DNA of 64,000 bases, taken from assembly GCA_963513935.1 (NCBI GenBank), contig OY740767.1, forward strand, positions 83,936,060 to 84,000,059, given 5' to 3'. Made by a program: the position numbers and the translations under genes. Positions 46,331-60,890 of this stretch are shown here, in pieces. Source of the stretch: Aphrophora alni. Taxonomy: Eukaryota; Arthropoda; Insecta; Hemiptera; Aphrophoridae. Every line of letters starts with the position of its first letter. Position 1 is the stretch's first letter. Below the pieces are notes generated by a model. The model worked only from the letters and a program-made list of their open reading frames with translations, made no database searches and was not told the origin of the DNA.

Positions 46331-48445
46331 TTAACCTATACTAACAATTTATAATGGTGTGCAGTGTATTTAACCAGTATTAATATTTACCAAACTGCTG
46401 TTGTTACTAAATTGTAATTTTATATCTTCACACGATTTTTTTAAGTGCTAAAACAATTTTATTATTTGACCAAAGGTTTTACTTGTAGGACCTACAATGT
46501 TAAACAATTGCTAATTTGTCCAGCTTTAAAAGTATCCAACCATGCCAAAACAATTTGTCTACGATAAAAAAATAAGAGATTTATCACTAAAAACAAAGTT
46601 GTTAAAAACATGATAATCTCAAAATTAGGTAAAAGACTAATAATATTAGCTCTTCTAGCCACAAGTTTAATTATATTTTATTTTATTTTATTGTGTAAAA
46701 TATTCCACACAATCTTGGTTTTATTATTTATTGAATAAACTTGAACTTTTGAATGGTGGCAGTTTGATTATTCCAATCTTATCTTGTGTCTAGCTCATTT
46801 TGACAGTTTATCTATCCAAATTGAAAAAAACAAAACCGAGGTCAGAAAACGAATGTATTTACTAAACCCACCAATAGAAATACCATCCATATATTTGTCA
46901 TCTTACCATTTTTTTTACTCTTCAAGTCGCACGTGATTTCTACTTCGGGACTAAGTTTGGTTTTGTTTAATTTGGGGTCTACTAAAAAAGAAAATATATA
47001 TGTTACTCGAATTGATATGAATCATATTTATACTTCTAGGGTTTTCTTATAAACGTTCTAAATACCCTTTTGTTTTGTTTTTATCCGGTTCTAGCTCATA
47101 TATCCATTTATAAAAGCGAGAAAACATTTGCGTATAAATTTCATAATGGCGACGTTATTAAACAGTTTTTCTGGAATAACATTTCTTCTCATATGTAGGT
47201 CCTAGAATAAAGTTGCATCCAATGGGCGATGGGCGTATTTAACAGTTGAGTAAAATTTAAAATTACAAAACTCTTGGCAACTATGATTCCACTGAATGCA
47301 AAAGTTGAGACGTCTTACACTCAACTGTTATGTAAACATAAGTATAAATTTCTGAACGATTCGATGGCGAAAAAATAAAACTAATTTTCCGGTCTCCTTA
47401 AATCTTATCTAATTCAAATGTAGACGATTATCGTCTAAAGCATTAATAATAAAAACTTGTAGTTATTTATTCACTTTCGCTTGTGCTTTGCAAAATGTCT
47501 AGATTATAAATTTATACAGGTCGGAAAACAACTGTACTGCTGAGCTACTTCCTAACATTTAATTCAGAGGAATATAGCTGTTACAACCCTCAGGGGATCA
47601 CATAGTGAGGGTGTGATGGCCCCGAGGACCATGTGCTACGTCGTTTAGTTTAATCCAGCAGAGCCACTGAATGTGTTCATTGATACCCAGGAGAATGTTT
47701 TTTTTCTGAGCGTTTGTAGATTATTTAAAAAATATGTTATTTTACAAGAATATACCAAAGCAACTTTAACTTTTAGAAATACCATTCATATTGAATTATT
47801 TGAAATTTAAAATAATATTAATTTTATTTTGAAATCAGACTAAATAACTATGGCGTAAAGCGAAAGAAACATTCGACATTTTAGACCACAGTGTAACTCG
47901 AAACTACTGCCGAAAGTTACACATAAATGTAAACACGGAAGGAAGGAGATAGTACTAGGTCAATGAATTGAAGAAGTCACTCCCAATATACTTTCGGTTT
48001 CAGATAATACGACACCGGTAGTTCCGTTAAAGAATTAACCGCATAACCACAGTTAAAATTAAAAGTAACATTGGTATGCGGTTACCTTTAAGTATATGTT
48101 TATTCGTCAACTAGAATAACTTAACTCACTACCTTTTTAAATAATGATGCTGTGAATCTTTATTGAATATTATATTTGCAATAATTCGTCTTAAAATATA
48201 ATAAATGTTGTCAAAATATGTATAGACGTTATGCATTTAACGGTACAACATCAAAATAAAAAATACAAAAATAATAAAAAGTATAACCGAAACGTATACT
48301 ATATTATTTATATCTGTACACTTTTTTGTTGGCAAAGCCAAGAACTGATATATACAAAAAAGTTTATTTATACTTATTATTTTGTTAAAATAATAAATAT
48401 ACTTAGTATAATAATTTATGTTTATTAGTATAATAAATATTACTT

Positions 48446-48477
48446 AAATAAACATTAATATCTATTAATGTTTATTT
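48446..48477. other. 32-bp near-perfect palindrome
   Basis: AAATAAACATTAATA (48446-48460) and TATTAATGTTTATTT (48463-48477) are perfectly complementary around only two bases, so the site could extrude a cruciform. It lies in a TTTAT/AATAAA-rich patch (48370-48480). Confidence 0.85.
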
Positions 48478-51400
48478 TCTGTTATTTACAAGTCAATCGT
48501 TTGGGGATATCAAACGAAATTGTTATATGTCGTATTCAGTTATATCTGTACTATTTTTGTTGACAAAGGAAGAAGCTAAAATATACAAATAATTGATCGA
48601 TATTCATTATCTTTTATCTATGTGTTCATTTTTCAATTAAATAAAAAATATATAATTATGCATACGTTTCCATTTGCTTTTAAATGATTCCAGTGTTTGT
48701 TTCTAAAACATGTTTAAACATTGCAAGCCCTCACGTGAGTAATATAGCTCTATACAGCGCAAACTCAGTTTTAATTTTTTTTTAATCTATTTAAAATGGT
48801 TTTATTCTGATCTACTGTCCACTAAAAATTGGTATTAGCAATGATTAATAGGTATTTTCTAAAGAAGAAAATATATTTAAACAAATTGTAATTATAAAGG
48901 GAAATAAAGTAACTTCTACAATACTATTGTTGGTAACATGATTATATAAATATGAAATAAAAGAATCCGGTCACATATCATTTGCCTACGTCAAAATAGC
49001 TGTATATGTTAAATATCAAAGGGAACGTGTAGATAGATTATAACAAGAAATTAATTCACAATGGACTGGATATAATTTGATAAAGATATAAATTATTGTA
49101 CTTAGTCAAGCATTTTTATTATAAAAGTAAAATATTACACAATGAGTTAAACATAGTTGTTATTGCAACGAGTTTGTGATTTATATGACGGTGATATATT
49201 TCCAACATTACAAAAGTATAAAACTATTAATCTTTCTAAAGTTGCCCAAAAACGACTTGAAGTTTCTTTAGTTTTCAGTTTTATTTGATTTTTACGATTA
49301 CGAGAGAACTATTGCGTGTTGCTTAATAAAGCCGAACGTTACAACATGCAACACGACCGATTATATTCGTAACTTGTACCTTTGTGAACATTAGGCTTAA
49401 AAGTTAGTTATAATCATGTACGCTAGTTATTAAGTCGCTTTGTTACATTAGTTATATCTAAGTTTTAAGTTGGGAAGTTAAGAAATTCGTACCAGACTCT
49501 GCCATGTGCATACACGCCATTCTGCAGTTTTACTATCATTTCAATTACATCAATCGTAGGATCTCTTTGAAATAACTTATAAAAATATTGTTATCATCTA
49601 CCAACTTCCGAATATGAAATATAGAGCTTAGTGAACATTCTGCAGAATTGTGTTTTCTCAAACTTTATACTTTTACTTTATAACATGCATAGTGCAGAAA
49701 TACTATGTGATGACTTAAAACATCGATCGATTTCAGAAATATCCGTTTTCCCCCTAATCTTCCAAAAAGTTATTGGAATTTAGTCTGTCTATCATTTATC
49801 AGTAAATCTGTGCATTGTTTTGTTGTCCAAACTAGTTGACTGCTTTTTGACAAAATGTGTGTGTTTTTTTTAATTTTTTTTTATTACTTTAAATTTGTTA
49901 ATAACAAAAATCTGATTTTGAATAAAATTCACTCAAATGTATCCCTTAAAGAACATACAAATCGTATCGATCGCCATGTTAACAAATATGTACGATATGA
50001 GGAACGATGTAAAAGTACGAATATTTCAAAATCTGTGCAAACGATTTCGATCATATTTTGAAGAAATGTAAAATATGATAACCGAAACCAATGCGTCAAA
50101 AGAAAACGAAAATATAACAATGGTTATTGAGTAATATGGAAATTAATGAAAGGAACTCTGATTGAATTGTCAAATACGTACGTTGTGAAACTGTAATTTT
50201 CTTTGCAATGTTGCACATAGGTTTGAGTATTCACATTATACCAAAATTGCTTCTAAATTACGCGTGGGAATTTTTAGATTTTAGAAAATATGAGACAAAC
50301 ACTCATTCTTTATTTTGATTTAATAACCGATAACACCAAATCATCATTTTTTGTTAACGGTAACTAATATTTTTCTGAACCCTTAAAACCAACATTTTAG
50401 TATAATGTTAACAAAATCCTTACAGTCAATTCTGAGAAATCGGTATAAAGGGTTTTTAATCATATAGCAACTTTCTCTTTAATTAAATTATTCGTTTGAT
50501 TAGTGTATGGTTTAGTATAGCCTATTTTTCTGTGAGAAAATGTGTGTAATGTTTGTAACATTTTATTTGTAAACCTATCCAAGAATGCTTTAACATTTTT
50601 GTCCCCTGGAAATAATACCATGTAACATAATTTGTAAGCTCATACAAACCATTTGATTTCAATTTTTAACAAATAATCTAAAAATTTAGCAAATTATTTT
50701 AAATATTAAAAATACTTCTAGATGTTAAGCAGTTTTTGTTTTATATAAATTGTATAACACTGTATTGTTTAAATGCAATAATATATGGATACAATTACTT
50801 TAAAAAAACTGCTCACAGCGTCTACCAACATTAGAAACTAATTATGGTAATAAATATAAATATATCGGCACCATTGGTTTCCAAAACGTTTTACATTTCT
50901 AACTTCATTCCATCCATTTTTGAAAGTACTCTGATCACCACCTCTGATCTCTTGCTTTACTCCAGTACTATAATTTGTAGAAAGGTTCCAGACATGAGAC
51001 GGTGAGGAGGACGTCTCTGTTCCACTCAGTGATCATTGGGGCAAAGAATATAATCAGGGTACTTGGTTTAACTGATTAGCTGATGAGATAAGACTCTATT
51101 TATTTCCATCCACTCTTTAACTGGCCTTGATTTTTTTACGCGGTTAAACTATCAAAAATGAGCTATTGTAGACTCATCTAAGAAATACAGATAAGATAAA
51201 ACAACCATTTTAAACTTTTTTGACCAATTGTTTTTTTAGTAATAACTCTCTTATTGTTTGTTTTAAATATAATTTTTGGGATTTGATTGTTTATTTTAAT
51301 CTGTTGACCATTGTTGGCAGCCAATACGTTTTGTTTTCGATTTCAGCCGTTTTGTTTTCGGCTATTTTGATGAAAAACAAATTTTTAGCTTATGTCAGCT

Positions 51401-52984
51401 GTACCCAATGTTAATTTATTCTATAAATAAAACAAAACTTATTTAGTTTAAAATTTTCTTTTATACAAATAAATTATGAAATCTGTCTAAGGTGAGGCTA
51501 CACATGCAGACGACAGAATCTCATATTATCTCAATAGGCTGTAGCATTCAAATTCAAAAATCACTCCTGCAATAATCTCATTAACTCGCTTTCCACATCC
51601 AACTTCCGTCGCTTGACAGATGCTGCCACCCGGCGAGATTATCCAAAACTAATGATCATATGACATCGGAGGGTAAAGTACAACGGCAAGTCAGCCTATC
51701 TGCGCTAATACCCGTTATCTAGTCTACCGGTAGTCACTCACAATGCCTGACAATTTTACATCGTTACGTTAGATATAATAATTTCTTTTTGATTCTCAAA
51801 AATTCTGCTTCAGTTTCAACGATGCTTAATCTACAGTTTCTGTGCGTTTTAGTCTATAATGTTGATTAAATTATTATTTTCACGGCACAAGCTCACGTGA
51901 ACTGCGACAGGATTTTCCAGGTACTCAGCCTTACAGGTTTTATCATATTTTAAATTTTTGTTAATGCTTTAAAATAATTTATTAATTACCATGTATTCTT
52001 TAAAATATGTATTTCATGTTTTATTTAATATTCAATGTTCTTTTGAAACTGAGTGATTATAAAAATTTACCTTTTTAAAACATACTTTACAAAACCTTGT
52101 AAAGGCACATTTTGAGTTTTGAACAATTATGTGAAATAAGTGCAAACTAATGTTGAACTTTAAATGATCAAAATATCTTATTGAACATGTCAAATATAAA
52201 ACAATTGGAGAAATCTGTTCTAAATCAGAAAATTTCGTTTTACAGACTTTTGCAGATCTTTGCAAGTCTTATACAAGCTTTGTTTCAAACAAAATTAAAT
52301 ATATATAAATAGATTTATAATCATCTAAGAAGCTTTTAAGTACCATCTTAACGAATTTCTGTTATACAATCAATTTTCTTTAATTTTGACAAATAACCAG
52401 ATATTTACTTTAATAATGAACTTTAATGCTACAACATGTCTGATTTTGTACAGACGCTAAAAAACATGTTTTTTGCTATAGCTAATATGCTGGTAGAAGA
52501 AACACAGCTAAAGATCTGAACATGTTTCGTCCTGTTAACAAAACACGTTTTATTCAACATAGCTTCAGAGTTTCACGTGCACAAAAGTGATATTACAAAA
52601 AAACTGACTTTATAGAACTTTAATTAAACTCATATTGTATATGTGCCTAAATTTATTTCAGCGAATATGTTTTCTTAAAAACTATCTTTTAGATGTAGAC
52701 TTGTGTAATTAATTATAAAATATATAAAAAATTATTGGGTGGAGCCTGCATGCAAACTTTCGGTCCTAACAACCTCCAAGAGGTTATTTTCTAAATTAAA
52801 ATAATTGACGTCAATTAATAAAATTTAATATTCAAAATTTTCATTTCTTTTCTAAAATAAACTTCTCTTTTTATAATAAATTCTTTTATCTAAAACATAT
52901 ATATTTATTGGCCAATATAGCATTTGAGTAATTTATCAAATAAGTAATATTATGTAACTGTTTTAAAAACTCATCATTTCATAA

Positions 52985-53250
52985 AGTTAAAAAAAGGGGG
53001 GAATAAATATCAGTATCTTTTCATCTTTTTTTTATTTTGTAATTTTTACATTTAAGGGCGTATAATCTTTTTTTTTGGATTAATTATAATCCTGTTATTT
53101 GTTAAGCTGTGCTCATTGTCTTTGTTAAACTTTGTAACTATAACATATATAAACTAAAAAGGGGAGATAAATTTTCAGAATCTATTGATTAATTTTTTTT
53201 TTTAATTAAATTATAATATTTTGCATTAAGGGCGTATAACTATTATTAAT
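52985..53250. repeat. Two-copy imperfect tandem repeat of about 165-175 bp
   Basis: AAAAAGGGG.GA.ATAAAT occurs near 52990 and again near 53157. TTAAGGGCGTATAA occurs near 53053 and again near 53226. Each unit contains an internal T-rich run. The units are diverged. Confidence 0.6.
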
Positions 53251-53479
53251 TGTAATATTTTAATCATAAGCTGTTTATGATAATTTTGTCTCAGGATGTC
53301 TTTCTCAGTTGTAAATGATAAAATCTGAAACGTTGAAATTTCTTTGTTTCAATAAACTTGAGCCTTGTTAATCACTAAATTTGTTTTGTCTTTTTAATTT
53401 TTTTTAATTTCTAAACATTGTTACCATTTTGGTTCCGCCTTTCTTAAATTTAAGTCCCCTGGTAACAAGGCTATACTAG

Positions 53480-53548
53480 CGTAATAGGGTACTATCCTAT
53501 TAGGCTACTATCCTCATAGGTTTTTGTTACTATCCCAATAGTCCTATT
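53480..53548. repeat. Short tandem motif TACTATCC..ATAGG
   Basis: Three consecutive imperfect copies: GGTACTATCCTATTAGG, CTACTATCCTCATAGG, TTACTATCCCAATAGTCC. Each is partly self-complementary (CCTAT/ATAGG). Confidence 0.65.
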
Positions 53549-56500
53549 CACTTTTTGGAGTCAAAGATATATAGGATATTTCTAAATTATATTCTAAAAC
53601 TTCAAGATATGAGTCAAAATAACTAAAAAAGTTCATATGAACATGTCTTAAAATGCCTAGTTTTTTTTATGTCCTTCCTTTTGTGTTTTTTACAAACAAA
53701 CAAAATTTTTTTGATTAAAATTAGATGTCGAGTTCAAATTTGGTATACAATTTTGCATGTTTTCAAAATGGCAACTGTTTAAAATTTCTAATGTCGAATA
53801 TATAATAAACCACCATCTTTAAAAAAAAAAAAAAAGAAGAAGTTAAAATACAAAACAAAGTGCTGGTATTCGTTTCATTGATATAAGTTGACATAAAAAA
53901 CTCGTATATCGAATTTGGAATTGATATCTAATTTATTTTCAAAAATATACTGATTTTGTAAAAAAACACAAAATGGCGGATAAGATGGAAAACTAAGCAT
54001 TTTAGGACTATGTTCATAGGAACGTTTTATTTTTTTTGGCCCAAGAAACCATACTATGAATATTTGAAACGTAGTTTGGATACATTCTGAATATCGGTAA
54101 TAACGTCGAAGTCAGGTTTACTTTACCATATTATATATAAGAAATTAAGGACAAACAGCACAGAACACAATATAAATCTATATAAGGTGATGATGCAATG
54201 TGTATTTCATCAACATCAAACTGTAAACAATCACGCAGTTTGCTCTAACTTTATCACACGCTCATACTAAAAAAAAAATAAAAAAAGGTATTCGGGTTAC
54301 TATCTTAAAAATTTCGGGTTTAGAATTATCGATCAAAAATTTTAAATTTACCACCAACGAGATCTTAGAAGAATATCTCAAAATCGCCCTTTCATTGAAA
54401 TTTTGATGAGAAGGAAAGGTATTAGACTAAAACCAAGGGACATTTTTGTTTGACTTAAACAACATTTAACCTTAAAATGAGTTTTATATATGAAGAAATT
54501 ACAAAAAACTAACTGTACGAACTATGCATAGAGTGTTAGTTAATGTTGTCTGCTTTATTTATAGATGTATTGTACTGACTTACATTGTGTAAAGAATTAT
54601 CTGTTCTAATGCGTTTCAACTAATTAATATAATGAAGCTTTACGCATTAACAATACTAATGTGCATGTACAGTTAAATACAACAACACATCATGCTTACC
54701 TGAAGGTTTTTACTTATTTGTCTTCCTTATCTTACTCTTTCATTCTATCCTCCTTTTCTTCAGGGTTTAGCGAGAGATAGGTTCATAGAGGCTTTTAAAA
54801 CTATTTATAAAATATATTTTATATATTAAGACGTTGGTGTGTAGAATATTATTCGCCCATCAGTAAAAAAAAGTTATTTTGTGCTTACACCGTTATTTAC
54901 TTACGTGCTTCAATTGTCGATGTATTTCAATAATTGTAAAAGAAGAAATGCCTAAAAAACTTGGTAAACAATATTTCGTTCTTACCTTTCTGGTCGTTTT
55001 TGTTCTGATGTAAGTTAACTCCAGTTATTCTCCATCGCTTCGCAAATTTCTAGCTAATACTGGGCTTTGACTTATTTGTTACTGTATTGACAAAAAGTGA
55101 ATGTACTTGAACAAAGTATTTACACAGAGTCTTGTACCTATACGTCAAGTAGTTTTGATCGCTACAAAATTGTATATCAATGAATTTGATTAATCGAGCT
55201 AAGCGATCCTACTTAAATTTGGTAGTCTGTATGTTTGTCTGTTTATTAATCATTATTACCAAACATTTACACAAATCCTAATGAAATTTATATAATTAGA
55301 TTTTTAGCTGAGTATGAATATACAAAGTTCAGAAATTTTCTCTCACACTCAAAACAATATTTCAAGTTTCCAAAAGGCATGGAATACAATACAACTGATG
55401 CTCCGAAGTATTAAACGTAATGTTAAGCAGTGCTACCAAAATATAAATATATGTGAATACCTTATTGAGTTCAAATATATCAAATAGATTATTATTAAAA
55501 TATCAGTTAAGTTACATTGAATTTATTTACTTTTATATTAACTAAAACTTGAGAAATAGATGTTACTTGCATGTAACTGATACATTTACACAAGTAAATA
55601 AAAGAAAAATGTTAACAGTGATCAGTTAGACCACTGAGGCCCCAATGGATGGTAATTTTCAATCGCAATTCAAGGGGAAACCCATACATAAAGAATTTAA
55701 TTTTATTATTTCTGTCTGTTTAATGCAAACGTAAGTGCTACTGTTACTTCTTGGTATTATGAGTCACGTCACGCGCTAAACAATAGTCATTGTGTTAATA
55801 AGATCGTTTTAGTTATATGTGTTAAAACATCTATGAACGAAGGTACAGTTCGCAGATCTACTAGTTTTAGTTTTTCCCAGACGTTTCACCACACCTGTCT
55901 GTTTGTCTACAGGAGCTGAAGTATTTATTATATCCACCTGATTTCTTCGAGATTATTATGTAAAAATATCTTATATCATTTTTTAAATTTTCAATTGCTC
56001 TTATTGTATTAGAGTTGCTTAATTTACAGGATTTCTTTCATTAACTTATACAGAGTTATATATTTTAAGTTGACGATTTTTTTTTTATTTTGTGAGTTAA
56101 ATTTTAACAAAGGTGTCAGCTTTATATTTATAAATTATAATTCGTTTAAAATTCATAAAATAAAACTAAATTATTATTTATTTAAAAACTAGTTAATATA
56201 ATTTGTTAAAAAATATCTGACAGATCTTATAGTAATACAAATTTTCTATCTTTTATTCAAAACTGAAAAAAAAACTTAATTCTCTGCCTCATTTCCAATA
56301 ATAATGTACTATAAAAAAAACTCGACCAATTGAAATAACCTTTTGAGAAATAATAATTTATTCTTTGAAATAATGTAGTTTTGTTTAGTTGTTTGTATTT
56401 GAGCTGTTTTACTGGAAATTGGTGGTTTTATTTGCATACCAATTTTCAAAAAAGAAGATATATTAATTTTGAATTTTGATTTTTATATTTTGTGTTCAAT

Positions 56501-56746
56501 ATTTTAGTTCATTTGCGTCATGTTTTAGATTTTATATGTTTATATATTAAGGAAATTATAAAAAAAGGTGTTCTGTATAACTCTATACTGAGCAATGTTT
56601 TTATTATTTTAAGTATTTTTTAGTTTTAAATAAGACCCTCTTACATCCTGCCAAACGAGTGATGAGTTGTGTTTTTCCTCACAGCCACTTGTAATAAATT
56701 TAGTGGAGGAATCGCTTTAACAAACTTGGTACGTTAGTTGCGAAAT

Positions 56747-57063
56747 CCCATATACTAATTATTCATAAAGTTGGTGTTGTTGAATTTTAAAAGCAATCAA
56801 AATGCTTGTAAAAATCAAAACAAAACACCTGGGGCGCAAGCAATAGATAATTTATGAATAAATATTCACTAGTAATTATCTTGCAATGCAAATTGATTTT
56901 TCGCTACTAGAGTTACTATCCATAATCCTTATTGTTGCATCCATGCAAAAAATTATCTATTTATATTCCTTGCGCCCCACGGTTTTTGTTTGATTTTTAC
57001 GAGTATTTTGATTTCTTTTAAAATTCATCATCATCAAGTTTAAGGACAATTTAGTATATGGGG
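56747..57063. mobile_element. 317-bp MITE-like element with long inverted repeats
   Basis: Arms of about 100-120 bp mirror each other around a roughly 80-bp centre. Shared from outside inward: CCCATATACTAA, GAATTTTAAAAG, AATCAAAAT, GTAAAAATCAAA, GGGGCGCAAG and ATAGATAATTT. The left arm is 56747 to about 56860; the right arm is about 56950 to 57063. GGGGCGC is conspicuous in this AT-rich sequence. There is no coding capacity. No target-site duplication was recognised, so the exact ends are provisional. Confidence 0.8.
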
Positions 57064-59950
57064 TTAATAATTATTATTATTAAAGGAGAAGTTTTTTTAA
57101 TCCCTTCTAAAAACGTGTTAAAAAAAGTTATTTAAATATTTATTTTTTATGTTTAGTTTTTTGAAATAAATTTGTTATTTCTCCTAGATCTATGTAATTT
57201 CAATGTTCAATAGTAGCCGGGAAGGTCGTCCGATGAAGAGATGAATTCAAGCAGTAACTATATTGTCCCTAATACATTGAAGGAAGAAGGTAAATTTTAA
57301 AAGGGTTCACTTTTTACGCAGTTTTTAAAAAAAAATTCCATTTCACCTCCAAGTTTTGTGAGTACAAATTTAAATTTTACAACAAAAATAGTTTCAGAAT
57401 TTCTTTTTTAAACAGTAAAAATAAAGCTAAATCGCTAACAAACTTAAGTTTTAACCACAAATATTAAAGATTTTAAAAAATGTTAAGAATGTACACGAGT
57501 AGATGGGAAATAGCTTAGTCGGTTCTGTGTTATAATTCAAAGGATAACGGAGAAATCCCTTCTAAAGCTAACTCTACTAAATTTATAAAACGCACAACTG
57601 CTTTCCAACGATGTATACATTTTGAAATAAAATCTAATAATAAAAAAGAAATGTATAAGAAATCTTAAACTGGCGTGTACAAAATTTCTTCTAGTTATAT
57701 ATATGTTCCTTTAGAAAAAACACAAACAAGCAGAAAGAGACAAACAAAATATTTCCAAACGTTTTTGGAACTTTCGACTATTTAGAACATCTGAATGTCA
57801 AGTTATTTTTTCCACTGCCTCTTAAATCGCCTCTGTATGTAGGCCTATCCACTGAGCAGTATTAGTAGGGAAATGTGCACGTCTATTAGCCTGTGTACTA
57901 TAAAAATTACAAAAAACTAAAATTATGTGTTTTATTTATTTAATATTATCTTGAAAGTTTAATGAAAATGGAAATATTTGTCTTTATAAGCTATCGAAAG
58001 GGAGATTTTTTAAATTACAAAAAAGTAGTTGCAAGAGAAAACACAATCTCACTTCTTTGATTAGTATCCAATACTGTAGAGGACAAGACGGTCAAAATTT
58101 TTATTGGAGGTTATATTTTCGATTATTATACTACCTATTTTTTAATATTATACTATCGATTGACAAACATATTTTCTATTTATCATTGTGTTTTTAAGTT
58201 TGTGTAGTCTTTATGTTGAAGGAAATAAATATGTACATATTTATGTCTCTGCAATTTAGTTTCAGTAATAAAACAATCTGTTGTAGCTTATGTGCTTTGT
58301 ATCAAACAACCTTGCTTTAAACTCATAAACACAATAAGTGATGAGGTAGCCTTTACAAAATAACAAATCAGATTTCTTAATTATACATTTAATATTCAGT
58401 GTTATTGATTTGAGTCGTGTCTGGTAAGACATCATCAAGCAAGTCGATATGCAAATTGTCTTCAATACCGTGAAAAGACAGTTGTGCGTGATGTTTTGTG
58501 ACAATACTTGTTAGGCTATCGGCAATTCAATCCCTAACACGCAATTCTATACTTGCCTGAGATTTGTGCGTACACTACTGGAACAAAAATTGATTATTAT
58601 TTATACACAATAGAGAAAACACACACACATAGACACACCAAGGTAGCACGATCTATTGTTAACTAAACAGTATAGTTGTCATGGCAACGGATATTATTGA
58701 CCAAATATGTCGCCTAGAGATCAGATGTAAGCATTTCTTATTGTAGGAAGATATGTAACTTATAGTTATATTATATTATTATAGAGTTGAACACAACAAG
58801 TAAATAATGTTGCAAATCCAGTATTTAAATCTCTTTATTTATAACATGTCGTGTAAAAAAAATCATTTGAAATATTTTTCAGTTTTCAAAAATGATACCG
58901 CTATAACTTTAATACAGCTATCTTCAGGTAAGCATCTTTGTAAAATTATTTTTTTAAACATGTAGAAATACAAATATTTGTAAAATAGTTAATCGGTTTA
59001 CAAAACATTGGCCTTACATTCTTACCCCCTCTCCCCCCAGTTGTCGGTCAAAGAGTTAAAATTAAAAATTAATGCCCTTTAGGGTAGTCAAATAATTCAA
59101 AATATTTCAAAGCGGGCGGTGCAGATAATATTTTGTAGAGATGTGATTGTTATGATCATAAAAACTAAATATGAAACTACACTTTAAAAACAATTACGAT
59201 TCTTCGGCAGCCATGGTTGGTCTATTCTCAGTTAAACGCGAATAATAATTTTCTTTTATAAGCTTTTAACGTGTTGCATTGGTGCAATCCCTTCACATTA
59301 CCAAAACTTTATCGAAATTGATAGAATCGATTATAAGATATTCGATTTTTTAAAGGCCACACTTAACACCCCATTGAATGTGTTCTTTCAGCACTTATGT
59401 CAAGAAACCTGAAAATTAGATTGATTAATATTTTTTAAACATCTGAAAATAACTCCAAAATATGCCTATATACACCTCATAAAAACGACTTTTTAACGAG
59501 TAGGTTTACCTCCTCCATTGCAAACAACGCTCAAATTTATATAAATTATAACAACTACGGTATTGTAAAAAGCAACCAAAGAAATAATAGCAAATCCAAC
59601 AACAAAGGTTTGCCCAAATAGAAATACGATGCAACAAATGTTTCGCGATATAGTTAAATTTTGTCCTGCAGGCAAAAGGGTTGATTTATCCTTTCATCAA
59701 TAAATACGCAGAGTTGAACGTCAACATTTCATTTCGCTGAGATAGTTTATCGATGGCTGAGAATGTATCCAAGTATCTCAGTTATTGCTGATTTGAGTTT
59801 TTTCTCTTTGGGATAAAAAAACTCGAAACTTACAAACCAAAAAGGTAATTATCAAATAACAAAATTCGTGCTGCACTCTAGCGGCTAAAAATCAAACCTT
59901 ATAATCAGTTTCGCAGTCATCGTATATATTAAAAATCTTTTGCAAAACTA
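57064..59950. other. Non-coding AT-rich stretch
   Basis: No supported gene or RNA. Minus-strand frames 58262..58504 and 59493..59675 lack recognisable motifs. The region adjoins the Helitron-associated repeats. Confidence 0.55.
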
Positions 59951-59954
59951 ATGA

Positions 59955-60600
59955 CAGCTACCCTGACCGTTCTACTTGACCGATTTACATGCGGGTTGTA
60001 CCAAAACAAAGGTTAGCGGTCCTTTATGTGCAGGTTTTATTTATATTTTGGAAATATTTATGTTAATTGGGTCAAAAATGGAAAATAAACTTTTCTTATG
60101 GAGATTTAACATAGGGAAAAAATTTAAAGCTTATGACAGCGAGCCTGACCATACTACTGGACCGATTTACACTCGGGTTGTACCAAAACAGAGGTTAGCG
60201 GTCCTTTATGTGCAGGTTTTATTTGTATTTTGAAAATATTTATGTTAATTGGGTCAAAAATTGAAAATAAACTTTTCTTATGGAGATTTAACATAGGAAA
60301 GAAATTTAAAGCTTATGCCTGACTATACTACTGGACCGATTTACACACGGTTGGTACCAAATGAAGGTAATTGTCTGTATATTTGCCCATTTTGCTTTGA
60401 TTTCAGCTATTACCCCACTAAATTTTGTAAAAACGGAAATTAAAATCTCTTATGGCAATTTAACATGAGGTAAAATTTTAAGCCTATTCCGAGTGAGATC
60501 TAGAGTTCTATTGGACCGATTTACATGCGGGTTGTGTTAAATGAAAGGTAATTAACTCTACATATTTGCCCATTTGCCTGAAAAGTTTACTATTCCTCCA
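59955..60600 (+). repeat. Four tandem 174-182-bp repeats, probably the 5' part of a Helitron
   Basis: GACCGATTTACA(T/C) begins at 59978, 60160, 60334 and 60514. Copies 1 and 2 are nearly identical and also share GTTGTACCAAAAC, GGTTAGCGGTCCTTTATGTG and AACTTTTCTTATGGAGATTT; copies 3 and 4 are more diverged. The array directly precedes the OTU/Helitron frame, and similar GACCGATTTACATG repeats are, as I recall, common inside insect Helitrons. The open frame 59976..60233 is a by-product. Confidence 0.8.
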
Positions 60601-60890
60601 TTTAACATTCTAAAAATGTAACTTAAAATATTTTCTATTCATTAATATTGTTTTTACTGATCGGCTGAATATAACAGCACAGATCAGCTGATTATAACAA
60701 AACATAATGTTTTTATCATAACTTGGTTTGTTTATGTTGTAATTTACTTCATTTAAGTAGGTTAGTGGTGATTAAACGTGTAGACTTGTGTTTATAAGTA
60801 CATAACAAATAACATATTTAATATTCTAGATGTTATATTATACCTGGTAAATTTTTGTTTGGTTAGCATCTCTTGATTACAACCACGATC

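Larger units (their letters stand above)
46340..56746. other. Long AT-rich stretch without an identifiable gene
   Basis: No coding region with recognisable domains on either strand. GC-richer islands at about 47570-47680, 50900-51110 and 51485-51750 were translated in several frames without a convincing product; the last begins AGGTGAGGCTACACATGCAG and may be the end of an unidentified transposon. Repeats at 48446, 52985 and 53480 are listed separately. Confidence 0.5.

Noticed and set aside
51485..51750. GC-richer block that might be an exon
   Set aside because: The frames I translated contain stops and show no recognisable protein; more likely a fragment of an unknown repeat.
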